Below, in pieces: positions 25,264 through 33,648 of a stretch of 50,772 bases of DNA. The position numbers and the translations under genes were made by a program. The notes beneath the pieces were generated by a model. That model was not told the DNA's origin and searched no databases. It saw only the letters and a list, made by a program, of their open reading frames with translations. Each line of letters begins with the position of its first letter. Position 1 is the first letter of the stretch. Source of the DNA: Dyadobacter luticola (GTDB lineage Bacteria; Bacteroidota; Bacteroidia; Cytophagales; Spirosomataceae); assembly GCF_005860805.1 (NCBI RefSeq), contig NZ_VCEJ01000010.1, positions 1-50,772 of the forward strand, written 5' to 3'.

Positions 25264-26169
25264 ATGGAATTACGTCAGCTGAAGTATTTCGTGGGTGTTG
25301 CCGAACAGTTACATTTTGGCAATGCCGCTCGTAAGCTTTTTATTTCGCAACCCGCACTAAGTCAGCAGGTAAAATCATTCGAAGCGGAGCTTGGCGTTGA
25401 ATTATTTGTCAGGATTAAACGCACGACATCGCATAAGGTAGAGCTGACACCGGCCGGTGAAGCATTTTTGTCGGACGCCAAACGCATTCTTTCGCTGGCC
25501 GATAAAGCCGTCCGCGATGTCCGGCAAGCCGGGGCAAAGCAGCAAGCGGTAACATTGGGCGTTTTCAAGCTGATCCTGCCCGAAAGGATCATGGGAATCC
25601 TGGAACTGTTTTCTGCTCATTTTCCGGCCGTGGAAATCAAACTTGTAGAGTTGCCTAATCCAATCCAGGTGCAAACCAGTGTATCCAATGGTGAAATAGA
25701 TCTGGGCCTTTGCGTGCTTCCATTGGTAAAAGAAGGTCTGACGGCGAACCAATATACGCAAGCCGATTACACGATTTTATTGAACCGCAACAACCACCTT
25801 GCCAATCGGAGCGCGATCACGCTTGCGGAGCTGAAAGATGAAAAATGGATAGATCACGGTCCGGAAGCGGGCCTCTTTTACAGTCAGTTGGAAGAAGTTT
25901 GCCGGCAGGCAGGTTTCCACCGGGAAAGCAACATTGCGCATTATGTCCCCTCTTTTGATCTCCTAAAAAGCATGGTGAGGTCCAACAAAGGGATCGCTTT
26001 TATCCCCGCTTCCCTGGACTTACAGCACGATCCGAACCTGATCTCAATGCCCATTGTCAACCCGGATGGGTCACCGTTCAAAGACATTGTGATCCAGCAT
26101 GTGCTCATTTTTAGAACCGAACAGTCTACGCCTCTCGTACAGGCGCTGGGCAATTTGGTCAGGAAATGA
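25264..26169 (+). CDS. LysR-family transcriptional regulator
   Basis: A 301-residue LysR-type regulator. Residues 1-60 form the winged HTH (MELRQLKYFVGVAEQLHFGNAA, RKLFISQPALSQQVKSFEAELGVELF); residues about 90-300 are the periplasmic-binding-protein-like effector domain. It is divergent from hydroxylase operon 2, the common arrangement for a LysR gene controlling its neighbour. It may act together with the AraC system on the shared 392-bp intergenic region. The effector is unknown. Confidence 0.94.
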   Translation: MELRQLKYFVGVAEQLHFGNAARKLFISQPALSQQVKSFEAELGVELFVRIKRTTSHKVELTPAGEAFLSDAKRILSLADKAVRDVRQAGAKQQAVTLGVFKLILPERIMGILELFSAHFPAVEIKLVELPNPIQVQTSVSNGEIDLGLCVLPLVKEGLTANQYTQADYTILLNRNNHLANRSAITLAELKDEKWIDHGPEAGLFYSQLEEVCRQAGFHRESNIAHYVPSFDLLKSMVRSNKGIAFIPASLDLQHDPNLISMPIVNPDGSPFKDIVIQHVLIFRTEQSTPLVQALGNLVRK

Positions 26170-26273
26170 CCTCTTTTACACTGAAATAAAAGACAATCTA
26201 ATTCACTTACCCAGATTGAAAGAATGAATGAAAAAGCCTTCTTTATATTCAGTTTGACTTTCTCCATGTGCGG

Positions 26274-26672
26274 CTATGGCTTCATATAATCCGAATCTTT
26301 GACCTTCTCCATCCATTCCACGACCTTTCCATCCAACTGTTCCTGGATCGCAATATGCGTCATCCCGGTAGTCGGCGTTGCTCCGTGCCAATGCTTTTCT
26401 CCCGCGTCGAACCAGACGACGTCACCAGGAAAAATCGGCTCCACTTTACCACCTTCTCTTTGCACCCAACCCGCTCCTGATGTCACAATAAGTGTTTGTC
26501 CGAGTGGATGGGTATGCCAGGCTGTACGTGCTCCCGGCTCAAAAGTGACGCTTGCGGCGTGGCCCAGCCTGAATTCGTTTGGCTGAAATAATGCATCGAT
26601 GCGAACTTTTCCTGTAAACCAATCTTCTGGACCAGCACTGGACGGTTGAGAACCTATTCTTGTAATTTCCAT
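26274..26672 (-). CDS. Cupin-domain protein, (R)-mandelonitrile lyase-like
   Basis: A 132-residue single-domain cupin. The first motif is EPGARTAWHTHPLGQTLIV with its metal-binding His residues and the second is GDVVWFDAGEKHWHGATP; this pattern is typical of the small cupins annotated as mandelonitrile lyase-like or associated with carboxymuconolactone decarboxylases. No signal peptide. It is closely related to the next cupin (26857-27357), which has the same HWHGATP ending but is exported. The reaction is unknown; its context suggests a role in the aldehyde/alcohol pathway. Confidence 0.85.
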   Translation of the reverse strand: MEITRIGSQPSSAGPEDWFTGKVRIDALFQPNEFRLGHAASVTFEPGARTAWHTHPLGQTLIVTSGAGWVQREGGKVEPIFPGDVVWFDAGEKHWHGATPTTGMTHIAIQEQLDGKVVEWMEKVKDSDYMKP

Positions 26673-26782
26673 GATTTTTTTATTCTAAATTAAAAGCGTT
26701 TTAACAGCTGATACACTGATAGTTATGCAGGCTCAACTTTCCTAAACCCGAAAGCAAATACCTTCGCCATATTGTTGCTCAA

Positions 26783-26811
26783 AAAGCAGACCTGAACCTC
26801 AGGTCTGCTTT
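26783..26811 (-). terminator. Rho-independent terminator after the secreted cupin gene
   Basis: AAAGCAGACCTGA and TCAGGTCTGCTTT form a perfect 13-bp stem with a 3-base loop. On the minus strand the stem is followed by a run of T (CTTTTTG). It lies 46 bp after the stop codon of the minus-strand cupin gene and separates it from the next cupin gene. Confidence 0.85.
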
Positions 26812-26856
26812 GCAATCGTTCATCTAGCTTAGGATAAATTTTTCAATGCTTGCATT

Positions 26857-27357
26857 TCATTTAAATGCATTGTATTCCTTATCGGTAACGGGTTGAAGCC
26901 ATTCTACAATCCCTTTCTCCGCGTTGGGGATGATATACATTTGATGCAATGCCATGTCGGGCGTTGCGCCGTGCCAGTGCTCTACATTCGGCGGACATTT
27001 TACAACATCGCCTTTTCGCATTTTCTCGATCGGTTTTCCTTTGATCTGGTGATAACCCTCCCCTGCCGTGATGATCAGGATCTGACCCGCCGGGTGCTTG
27101 TGCCAGTTGGACCGGGCACCGGGCTCAAAAAGCACGTTTCCAACAACCGTGTTGTAAGTCGGATCATTTTCTATCAACCCATAGTTGAAAGCTTTACCAG
27201 TAAAATTCGAAGCGGGCCCTTGCTTACCTTTTGGGAAAATAGCCTGTTTGGAGTCTGCGTCAACTTTCGACTGAGAAAACCCCTGAAAAGTGATGAGGGC
27301 AGCTGCCGCCAAAGTTAATATCAGCTTTTTTGCTGTGTTATTTCTGGTATTTTTCAT
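26857..27357 (-). CDS. Secreted cupin-domain protein
   Basis: About 166 residues from the ATG at 27357, chosen because KNTRNNTAKKLILTLAAA followed by FQGFSQ is a good signal peptide; an upstream in-frame ATG at 27399 would add 14 polar residues. The cupin motifs are EPGARSNWHKHPAGQILII and KGDVVKCPPNVEHWHGATP. It is a paralogue of the cytoplasmic cupin upstream, so the pair could act on the same compound on either side of the inner membrane. A strong terminator follows. The lipoprotein gene lies 61 bp upstream on the same strand. Confidence 0.87.
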   Translation of the reverse strand: MKNTRNNTAKKLILTLAAAALITFQGFSQSKVDADSKQAIFPKGKQGPASNFTGKAFNYGLIENDPTYNTVVGNVLFEPGARSNWHKHPAGQILIITAGEGYHQIKGKPIEKMRKGDVVKCPPNVEHWHGATPDMALHQMYIIPNAEKGIVEWLQPVTDKEYNAFK

Positions 27358-27418
27358 CTGTTGATAGTTAAGTGAGTATTTTTTTAAGAGCCTGATCATT
27401 GTTTAATGGTCAGCATAA

Positions 27419-27931
27419 TTATTCCATTTCAAAACGTACAGAAACAGATCCGCTACCGACAGCCGCAGCAAGGCCGGATGCATTGTCTATTTTCCCAAGC
27501 CTGGTATAGCTGTATGATGTTGGAAATGATTCGTAAAAAAGCACCAGCGTGGCAGATCCGTAAAGCATCAGGTCACCGGCTGCGATGTTGCGCGGATTAG
27601 AGGCATTGGTGGGCAACGCGCTGCTGAAATTATAAAGCTTTTCATTGCCGTTCAACTCAGTCATATTCACCGTCATCGGCAACCTGGCCTTAAATGCCCT
27701 AACTGTTGGGCTCGAAACCAAGGTGGCATTGAATGTTCTGGTGCCGATGATGATTTTTAATCGGTTGCCCGAAGTGTCCGCATCCGTGCTATCTGTGCCA
27801 GGATTTTCCGCTCCGGGATTTTCCAGCTCATTGTTATCGGGATTTGGATCCATGCTACCGTCTGAATTACATGCCATGATCGCCAGAATAAAAACCAGCA
27901 AAGGATACAGGATTACTCTTGATTGTTTCAT
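27419..27931 (-). CDS. Lipoprotein with cyclophilin-like fold domain
   Basis: A 170-residue lipoprotein. The N-terminus has a lipobox (VFILAIMAC) so the Cys near 21 is probably lipidated, followed by an acidic Asn/Pro/Glu-rich linker to about 53. Residues about 57-170 resemble the small cyclophilin-like fold family (LKIIIGTRTFNATL, AFKARLPMTVNMTELNGNEKLYNF, GDLMLYGSATLVLFYESF, YTRLGKIDNASGL). Family members are common next to such dehydrogenase clusters but have no assigned reaction. Operator C with a perfect -7 box lies about 190-260 bp upstream, which suggests coregulation with the aldehyde oxidase genes. Confidence 0.75.
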   Translation of the reverse strand: MKQSRVILYPLLVFILAIMACNSDGSMDPNPDNNELENPGAENPGTDSTDADTSGNRLKIIIGTRTFNATLVSSPTVRAFKARLPMTVNMTELNGNEKLYNFSSALPTNASNPRNIAAGDLMLYGSATLVLFYESFPTSYSYTRLGKIDNASGLAAAVGSGSVSVRFEME

Positions 27932-28122
27932 GTGATCTGTGATAAATATTTTTAATCTGATACAACTAAGTGATCGATCGGGGCTCCTTTTTTGGAGTCT
28001 TCCTCCGACAGATCACCTACGCTGAACATTTCGCGGCTCCTGTTACAAATGCTACTTTATCTTTCATCGTATTTCTGAATTGTAAAAATCGGTTCGGCAC
28101 AATGGTGTGCCTTTCATTTATT

Positions 28123-28188
28123 CAAAATTAGCGGGATACGGACCACCAAGTCCAATGGATATCAAACGATATGTTATGATTATCAAAC
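28123..28188 (-). promoter_or_regulatory. AraC-type operator C plus -7 box upstream of lipoprotein gene
   Basis: Half-sites TGGATATCAAAC (28156) and TGATTATCAAAC (28177) start 21 bp apart; TAATTTTG at 28130-28123 on the minus strand is a perfect TAnnTTTG box 26 bp from the proximal half. The distal half overlaps the last codons of the MFS gene, so the site would be transcribed through from there. It points at the lipoprotein and cupin genes. Confidence 0.75.
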
Positions 28189-29397
28189 ATGCACCATACC
28201 CCCGCTTGCGGAAGCGGCCTTCCATACTCTTCCTTTCATAGCACGCCATATCGCCCACGCTGCGCAAAGCCAGACCAGACTTCCCAGTCCAAATGTGCCT
28301 TCAATCCCTACATGGTCAAACACCAGCCCTCCCAGGCCCGCACCCAGTGTAATGGCAAGCTGCGTGGTAGCAACCAACACACTGCCAGCGCTTTCAGCTT
28401 CATCAGGGACTGCCAGGGTAATCCAGGTCGGCCAGCCTACCTGCACACTTCCGAATGCAAAGCCCCAAACGGCAATAAACAGCGAGGCGAGGATCACATT
28501 ACCTCCCAGGAAAATAAGCAGCGCCGTGACAACGGACATCAAAAAAGACATGGCCACCATCGTCCATGAAAGGCTTTTGTCAATGAAGAACCGGGCGATA
28601 ATGGCTCCAAAAAAGTTGGCAACACCGTAGAAAAGAAGAATGGTCGTCAGAATCGCCACCGGCACATGCGTGATATTTTCCAAAAAAGGGCGCAGATAGG
28701 TGAAGAAAATCGCATAACCTGCGAATGAAAATGTCACACCCAGCATTCCTCTTTTGACATAATCCCTCTTGAATACCGAAACCAATGTGCGCAACTGCGA
28801 AGGGCTGCTCGGCGGCATGGGCGGGAGCACGAGGGCCTGCCAGACAAGCGCAATAACACCAATGCCGGAAACCAGTAGAAATACATTACGCCAGCCGATT
28901 GTCCCATCCAAAAAACTGCCCAGCGGAGCGGCCAGGACGGTTGCAATCGAAACAGCCGCAAAAACGATGGATAGTGCTTTTGATATCAGATGCTGCGGGA
29001 CCAGCCGCATCGTTGTGGCTGTCGACATGGCCCAAAAACCGCCAACCGCAATACCAAGCAGCACCCTGCCCACCATAAGCACAGCAAAAGACGATGCCTG
29101 CGATACCAGAATATTCGAAACGATTTGCAACACCGAAAATGACAACAGCACCCATCGCCTGTCAATCTTTTTGGTCAGCATGGAAGTAAACAAACTTGAA
29201 AACATCGCAATTAATGCGGTAACTGAGATCGCCTGCCCGGCCATCCCTTCTGTCACATGAAGGTCCCTGGCGATCGGGGTAAGAATGCTGACGGGCAAGA
29301 ATTCCGAGGTAATCAGTCCGGCGACGGCAAGTGATATGGAATATACCGCGATCCATCGCGGCTCTTGTGGGGTAGTCATTGATCTTTCTTCTTTCAT
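28183..29397 (-). CDS. MFS transporter, DHA1/SET-type efflux
   Basis: A 404-residue inner-membrane transporter with twelve predicted membrane segments. The start resembles the sugar/drug efflux group (ITSEFLPVSILTPIARDLHVTEGMAGQAISVTA), with the loop motif KKIDRRWVLL and GRVLLGIAVGGFWA in helix 4. It probably exports a small product or toxic intermediate of the cluster. Operator D and a perfect -7 box (29426-29433) leave a leader of about 22 nt before this start; a second ATG six codons in (29379) is also possible. Confidence 0.92.
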   Translation of the reverse strand: MKEERSMTTPQEPRWIAVYSISLAVAGLITSEFLPVSILTPIARDLHVTEGMAGQAISVTALIAMFSSLFTSMLTKKIDRRWVLLSFSVLQIVSNILVSQASSFAVLMVGRVLLGIAVGGFWAMSTATTMRLVPQHLISKALSIVFAAVSIATVLAAPLGSFLDGTIGWRNVFLLVSGIGVIALVWQALVLPPMPPSSPSQLRTLVSVFKRDYVKRGMLGVTFSFAGYAIFFTYLRPFLENITHVPVAILTTILLFYGVANFFGAIIARFFIDKSLSWTMVAMSFLMSVVTALLIFLGGNVILASLFIAVWGFAFGSVQVGWPTWITLAVPDEAESAGSVLVATTQLAITLGAGLGGLVFDHVGIEGTFGLGSLVWLCAAWAIWRAMKGRVWKAASASGGMVHV

Positions 29398-29425
29398 AAT
29401 GATAATGCGGATGATCAGAATGTTG

Positions 29426-29491
29426 CAAAATTACTTCGCCGACCACCGTTTGTGATAATGATTACCAAACCATCGGTTATGGATATCAAAC
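29426..29491 (-). promoter_or_regulatory. AraC-type operator D plus -7 box upstream of MFS gene
   Basis: Half-sites TGATTACCAAAC (29459) and TGGATATCAAAC (29480) start 21 bp apart; TAATTTTG at 29433-29426 on the minus strand is a perfect TAnnTTTG box 26 bp from the proximal half. No TTTG -33 element is present; the proximal half-site lies just upstream of where one would be, as expected for activation through a regulator bound beside RNA polymerase. Confidence 0.8.
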
Positions 29492-29527
29492 AATTCTGAC
29501 CCACGCGGGACTAAGATAATGTCAGCT

Positions 29528-30067
29528 TTAATTGAGATGGAATGGCTGGTAACCTGGTATGTTCGCGGTCGTTTTTTTGAGAACTTCGTGGAGAATCAGG
29601 TTCATATAATTGCAGAATAGCTCGTGGCTGAAAACATAGGACGCATCCTGTTCCAGCATGATCTGCTCAAACACATCGGCGATAAAATTCTTCTGTTTAC
29701 CGTCCAGGCGGAAGAATACAGGCCCCGAAACGGCAGCAGATGCCATCAGTTTGCGATAAGTGCCTGAACACAATTCGGACCGGAGCAGGTGTTTGGAAAA
29801 CAGGCAGGAGAAACTTTGACCGCTGCCTGTAACCTCATTTAAGGAGTAAGGCGCCAGCGGCTCGAACAGCAGAATGGGATCGCTGGTGCGGATCGTTTTT
29901 CCATCAGCGCGAATATCTGCATTGCCGGCAATAAGATAAATTTTAGCAAAATTACCGCGCTTATAGGCGGTTTGAATATCCAACCCTACTGCTGACTTAT
30001 AGACTTTGAAATGTATCTGTTTCGTACTGCCAGCATTCTCCGCCGCTGAGGCATTGCCATTTTTCAT
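29528..30067 (-). CDS. AraC-like sensor domain without DNA-binding domain
   Basis: A 179-residue protein that aligns with the N-terminal 170 residues of the AraC regulator encoded next (for example FAKIYLIAGNADI against FYKICLVTGHSLV, FSCLFSKHLL against YTCLFSESFL, FIADVFEQIM against FIASIFKKMI, YMNLILHEVLK against YINLLIHEALK). It stops before the double helix-turn-helix, with no remnant of it in the 36 bp downstream. It has its own promoter with operator E. It could bind the same ligand and compete with, or form mixed dimers with, the full regulator. Function is inference; the truncation is clear. Confidence 0.75.
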   Translation of the reverse strand: MKNGNASAAENAGSTKQIHFKVYKSAVGLDIQTAYKRGNFAKIYLIAGNADIRADGKTIRTSDPILLFEPLAPYSLNEVTGSGQSFSCLFSKHLLRSELCSGTYRKLMASAAVSGPVFFRLDGKQKNFIADVFEQIMLEQDASYVFSHELFCNYMNLILHEVLKKTTANIPGYQPFHLN

Positions 30068-30099
30068 AACCCGATTGTAACTCGTTGGACTTCTTTTTG

Positions 30100-30165
30100 C
30101 AAAGTTAGCCCCGTGTTACAATCAGGTCATGATGATAATCAAACCAATCATTATGGAAATCACGC
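30100..30165 (-). promoter_or_regulatory. AraC-type operator E plus -7 box upstream of sensor-only gene
   Basis: Half-sites TGATAATCAAAC (30133) and a degenerate TGGAAATCACGC (30154) start 21 bp apart; TAACTTTG at 30107-30100 on the minus strand is a perfect TAnnTTTG box 26 bp from the proximal half. The leader to the start at 30067 is about 26 nt. The distal half overlaps the stop codon of the AraC gene. Confidence 0.75.
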
Positions 30166-31038
30166 AGGTTGCATGCGCACCGAGGACGGAACGGTGCCGG
30201 TGAGCCTTTTGAAATAGTTGTTGAAGTACGCAGGATACTCAAATCCAAGAGCATAGCCGATCTCAGCAATGGTCCAGTCGGTGTGGATTAAGAGCGCTTT
30301 GGCTTCCATAATGATCCTTTCCGCAATGTGGGCGCTGGTGGGCTTGCCGGTGATCTCTTTCACCGACCGGTTCAAATGGTTAACATGCACCGACAGCCGG
30401 TTTGCAAATTCCTGCGCCGTTTTAAACTGCATGGGCTGATCGATGCTTTCAATAGGAAATTGTCTTTCCAAAAGATCAAAAAACAAGGATGCTGTGCGCT
30501 CTGCCGCATTTTTATGCTTAAAGAAATTCTCCGCAGGCTGCATTTTCAATGCTTCGTGAATCAGCAGGTTGATGTAGTTACGCATCAGATCGTGCTTAAA
30601 CATATAACCTGTCGCGTCTTCGGCGATCATTTTCTTAAATATCGAAGCGATGAAATCCCGCTGCTCTTCGGATAATGTAAAAATGGGCGTCCCTCCTATT
30701 TTGAATAACGGGCTCTCCTGCAAGCTTTCCGAACGCTCATTGACCTTTAAAAAACTTTCCGAAAACAAACAGGTATATCCGGTATACTGCTCCGAAATGA
30801 TTTCCCAGGAATAGGGAATATGTGGGTTGCCAAAAAACAAGGTCTTTGCATCAATTTCAATTCCGCGGTCGGCGTACTGCACAAGACTGTGACCGGTAAC
30901 CAGGCAGATTTTATAGAAGTCTTTCCGGTTATAAGTCCTGACGACATTCTCACCAGGCTTGATTTCAAAAACCTTAAATCCCTGGTTCCTGAGCTCCGCG
31001 CCAAATTCGGAAACGGGTGCAATGTTACGATCTTTCAT
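30160..31038 (-). CDS. AraC-family transcriptional regulator (candidate regulator of the cluster)
   Basis: A 292-residue AraC regulator. Residues about 20-165 are the sensor/dimerisation domain; residues about 190-292 are the double helix-turn-helix (NRLSVHVNHLNRSVKEITGKPTS and WTIAEIGYALGFEYPAYFNNYFKRLTGTVPSSVR). It is flanked by operator E downstream and variant half-sites F upstream, and its sensor domain is duplicated in the next gene. These facts make it the best candidate for the protein that binds the 21-bp direct repeats found in front of five other transcription units. This is inference from position and from the known geometry of AraC sites. Confidence 0.92.
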   Translation of the reverse strand: MKDRNIAPVSEFGAELRNQGFKVFEIKPGENVVRTYNRKDFYKICLVTGHSLVQYADRGIEIDAKTLFFGNPHIPYSWEIISEQYTGYTCLFSESFLKVNERSESLQESPLFKIGGTPIFTLSEEQRDFIASIFKKMIAEDATGYMFKHDLMRNYINLLIHEALKMQPAENFFKHKNAAERTASLFFDLLERQFPIESIDQPMQFKTAQEFANRLSVHVNHLNRSVKEITGKPTSAHIAERIIMEAKALLIHTDWTIAEIGYALGFEYPAYFNNYFKRLTGTVPSSVRMQPA

Positions 31039-31050
31039 AGTTATAGGTTA

Positions 31051-31115
31051 TGATTATCAAACAGAAATGCTTGACGACTTAGGTTTTAACGGCAAAACCA
31101 CTCTGTTTGATATTC
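31051..31115. promoter_or_regulatory. Variant half-sites F upstream of the AraC gene
   Basis: A half-site TGATTATCAAAC (31051-31062, plus strand) lies 13 bp before the AraC start codon, and a second one, TGAATATCAAAC, lies on the minus strand at 31115-31104, in inverted orientation. The 21-bp partner is missing from the first, and no TAnnTTTG box lies at 26 bp. The position next to the start codon suits autorepression rather than activation. Confidence 0.5.
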
Positions 31116-31170
31116 ATAATCCAAACGTTACCATTATTTTTCTTTTCAAAACAATCCAAACTGAACCGAG

Positions 31171-33612
31171 CTACATTTTCAGCGAATTTTTCCCCGGCTT
31201 CAACGCGACTGATTTACCTTTCCAAACGAAGCTCCCCGAAGTTTTTTCAGGAAGATTGATCTCTGCCTGCATGGCGCCTTGCTGCACTTGATAGTTCACC
31301 GAAATGGTTCCGTTCGGATGCGGCATCTGGCCGCTGATTTGTGTAATTGAGCCCAGATGAGGTGTGATTTTTACTTTTGCAAAACCGGCTGCATCGCTGT
31401 CAATCCCCAAAACAGTCCTGAAAAATTCAATGTTAGGACTCGATCCCCACGCGTGGCAATCCGAGCGGGATGTGCTCACATCCGAGGTTTCTGCCCAGGT
31501 GGTAAGGCCAAGCTCCATATTCTCCCGCCATTTGCCAAGCCAGCTTATATAGTCATTGCCCAGTCCGGCTTTGGTAAGTGCCTGGTGCAGGTAAAATTTA
31601 AAGTAAATCGACGCAGGCGCCAGACTGGTGTCGGCCAGCATTTTGGTCGCCAGCGGTTTTGCCTGATCCGACGCGACGACGCCCGACAGGATCGCCAGCG
31701 AATTGGCATGCTGAGAGTAATTGTCTTTCTCCGGCGTGTTGGCGAAAAGTCCTTTGCCGGCATCCCAGTACTTGGCTTGAATGGTCTTTTTCAGTTGCGC
31801 GGCACGGCTTCTGTAACGGGCGGCCAGTTCTTTCAAACCCAGGTTTTCTTCCAGGTCAGCTGCGAGCTGATAGGTCCACAGCAGCTGCATATCCAGCACG
31901 GCCGATTCGCCATTTTTGCCGGTAGGCGCCATTCCGAAATCCCACCCTTTTCCCTGCGACCAGTCGGTAAAAACCCAGTATGGGACATTTTTCAGCGAGC
32001 CGTCGGATTGCTGGTAGCGTTCGAAAAAAGACAAAACCTGCCTTGCGCCGGGAAGTTTATCTTTGATAAAAAGACTGTCTGGCCGGTACATGTAATAATC
32101 GTGCAGCATCGCCACCCACCACAACGAAAATGTCGGGATTTGCTGATGCAGATCGGTCGGGTAGCGGCTCAATGTAATGCCCTCGGCAATGCGGGAATGA
32201 TCCATTAACGTCAGCGCATTGCGGACCATCCGGTCGTCGCCGGCATTGTACATGGACACCTGCGCCTGGATCCGGGCATCGCCGATGTATTGCAGCTGCT
32301 CATAATAGGGACAATCCATATAGGTTTCAAATGCGCAAAGCCTAGCAGTGCGCCAGCCGATTTCCATCATCTTACCCATTTCAGGGTTCTGACTTGCAAG
32401 CTTTGCTTTTTGCTCGAAAGGATAACCTGTGAATGTGCCGTAAATGTCATCGACCACCAGGGGATCGGCCCTGGTTTCGACCACCAGCTGAATGTAGCGA
32501 TACGTCCGCCAGCTCAACGGCGTGTATTGCTGACCAGCGCCCCCGCTCGAACGAAGGCTGTCTGTCCTGCCCACGAATATCTTTTCATCAATTTCATTGC
32601 GGTTGCCTTTGGGAAGCATCGGCAGCCGGGGGCTTTTTAGTACCTCTTTTTTGCCTATATAAAGCCCTTCCGAATAGCCCATTGAAATGCCCGCTTCCTT
32701 GCCGCCGCTAAATTCGAGGGTGGGATAAGCATTGGTCAGAAATCCCTGATCGAGCAGGATCGTCGCCTTCGTATTTGCGGGTATCGTTATGCTGGTCTTA
32801 GTTGCAGGAAAACCCGCTGGAACCTGCGTTCCTTCGGCTTTTCGGGTTGTGGCAAGGCGCTGGACCGTCATTTCCATCTGCGGGATCTGCGATTGCACCA
32901 GCATCCAGCCGGAAGAATTCACCGCCGCGTCCTTGGTCACGCCCGGCCCGATCTGCCGGGCTTTTACCCATTTGCTGTCATCATAATCTGCCTTTTCCCA
33001 GCCGCTCACGTGACTGTTCATATCTACCAGCTCAGCCGGACCTGCCACATAATAGCCGGGCACCTTCACAGCAAGTGGTTGGTAACTTTCATCTTTGATG
33101 GTTTTCCAGCTCTCATTGGTGTTCAGGATTTCTTCTGCGGCCGTATTTCCCTGCAGGATGAACCCGGTTAAGTAAGAGATCTGTGATTCGGGTTTGGAGC
33201 GGCCTTCATTCCAGACAACTGCCGAAACAATGTTGCTCCCCGCATTTAAAAATGGTGCAATGTCAACGGTTTCAAAATTCCAGAAATACAGATCGCCCCG
33301 GGCCGGACCTTGTGAAACGTGCTTTCCGTTCACAAAAAGCTTGTAGCGGTTATCCCCTGAAACATGTACAATAAAGTTCGCAGGTTTTGAAGTCAACTCG
33401 ATTGTTTTCCTGAATTTATAGATCCCGTACTCTTTCAGGCTCAGATCCGAGGCTGCCGTAAACCGGTTGATGGGCCTGCCGGGTCCGGTGATCCACTGCG
33501 CCTTCCATGGTTTTTGTAAAAGATCATTGCTTAATGTTGTTACGGACTGGGCGTACAAACGCGCCGTAAGCAGGCAGCAAGCCAGCAGGGACATGTATAT
33601 TTTCAATCTCAT
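31171..33612 (-). CDS. Secreted glycoside hydrolase family 78-type alpha-L-rhamnosidase
   Basis: About 813 residues from the ATG at 33612, which starts a good signal peptide (MRLKIYMSLLACCLLTARLYAQ); an ATG at 33645 would add 11 residues before it. N-terminal beta-sandwich domains (WKAQWITGPG, YKLFVNGKHVSQGPARGDL) precede the (alpha/alpha)6 catalytic domain with FETYMDCPYYEQLQYIGDAR, which is the acidic active-site signature of rhamnosidases, and a C-terminal beta-sandwich. It removes alpha-linked rhamnose from plant glycans or glycosides outside the cytoplasm. The carboxylesterase gene lies 36 bp upstream on the same strand and is probably cotranscribed. Confidence 0.88.
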   Translation of the reverse strand: MRLKIYMSLLACCLLTARLYAQSVTTLSNDLLQKPWKAQWITGPGRPINRFTAASDLSLKEYGIYKFRKTIELTSKPANFIVHVSGDNRYKLFVNGKHVSQGPARGDLYFWNFETVDIAPFLNAGSNIVSAVVWNEGRSKPESQISYLTGFILQGNTAAEEILNTNESWKTIKDESYQPLAVKVPGYYVAGPAELVDMNSHVSGWEKADYDDSKWVKARQIGPGVTKDAAVNSSGWMLVQSQIPQMEMTVQRLATTRKAEGTQVPAGFPATKTSITIPANTKATILLDQGFLTNAYPTLEFSGGKEAGISMGYSEGLYIGKKEVLKSPRLPMLPKGNRNEIDEKIFVGRTDSLRSSGGAGQQYTPLSWRTYRYIQLVVETRADPLVVDDIYGTFTGYPFEQKAKLASQNPEMGKMMEIGWRTARLCAFETYMDCPYYEQLQYIGDARIQAQVSMYNAGDDRMVRNALTLMDHSRIAEGITLSRYPTDLHQQIPTFSLWWVAMLHDYYMYRPDSLFIKDKLPGARQVLSFFERYQQSDGSLKNVPYWVFTDWSQGKGWDFGMAPTGKNGESAVLDMQLLWTYQLAADLEENLGLKELAARYRSRAAQLKKTIQAKYWDAGKGLFANTPEKDNYSQHANSLAILSGVVASDQAKPLATKMLADTSLAPASIYFKFYLHQALTKAGLGNDYISWLGKWRENMELGLTTWAETSDVSTSRSDCHAWGSSPNIEFFRTVLGIDSDAAGFAKVKITPHLGSITQISGQMPHPNGTISVNYQVQQGAMQAEINLPEKTSGSFVWKGKSVALKPGKNSLKM

Positions 33613-33648
33613 TTGAATGCGGTTTTTGAAACAAAAAGCCAACAACTA

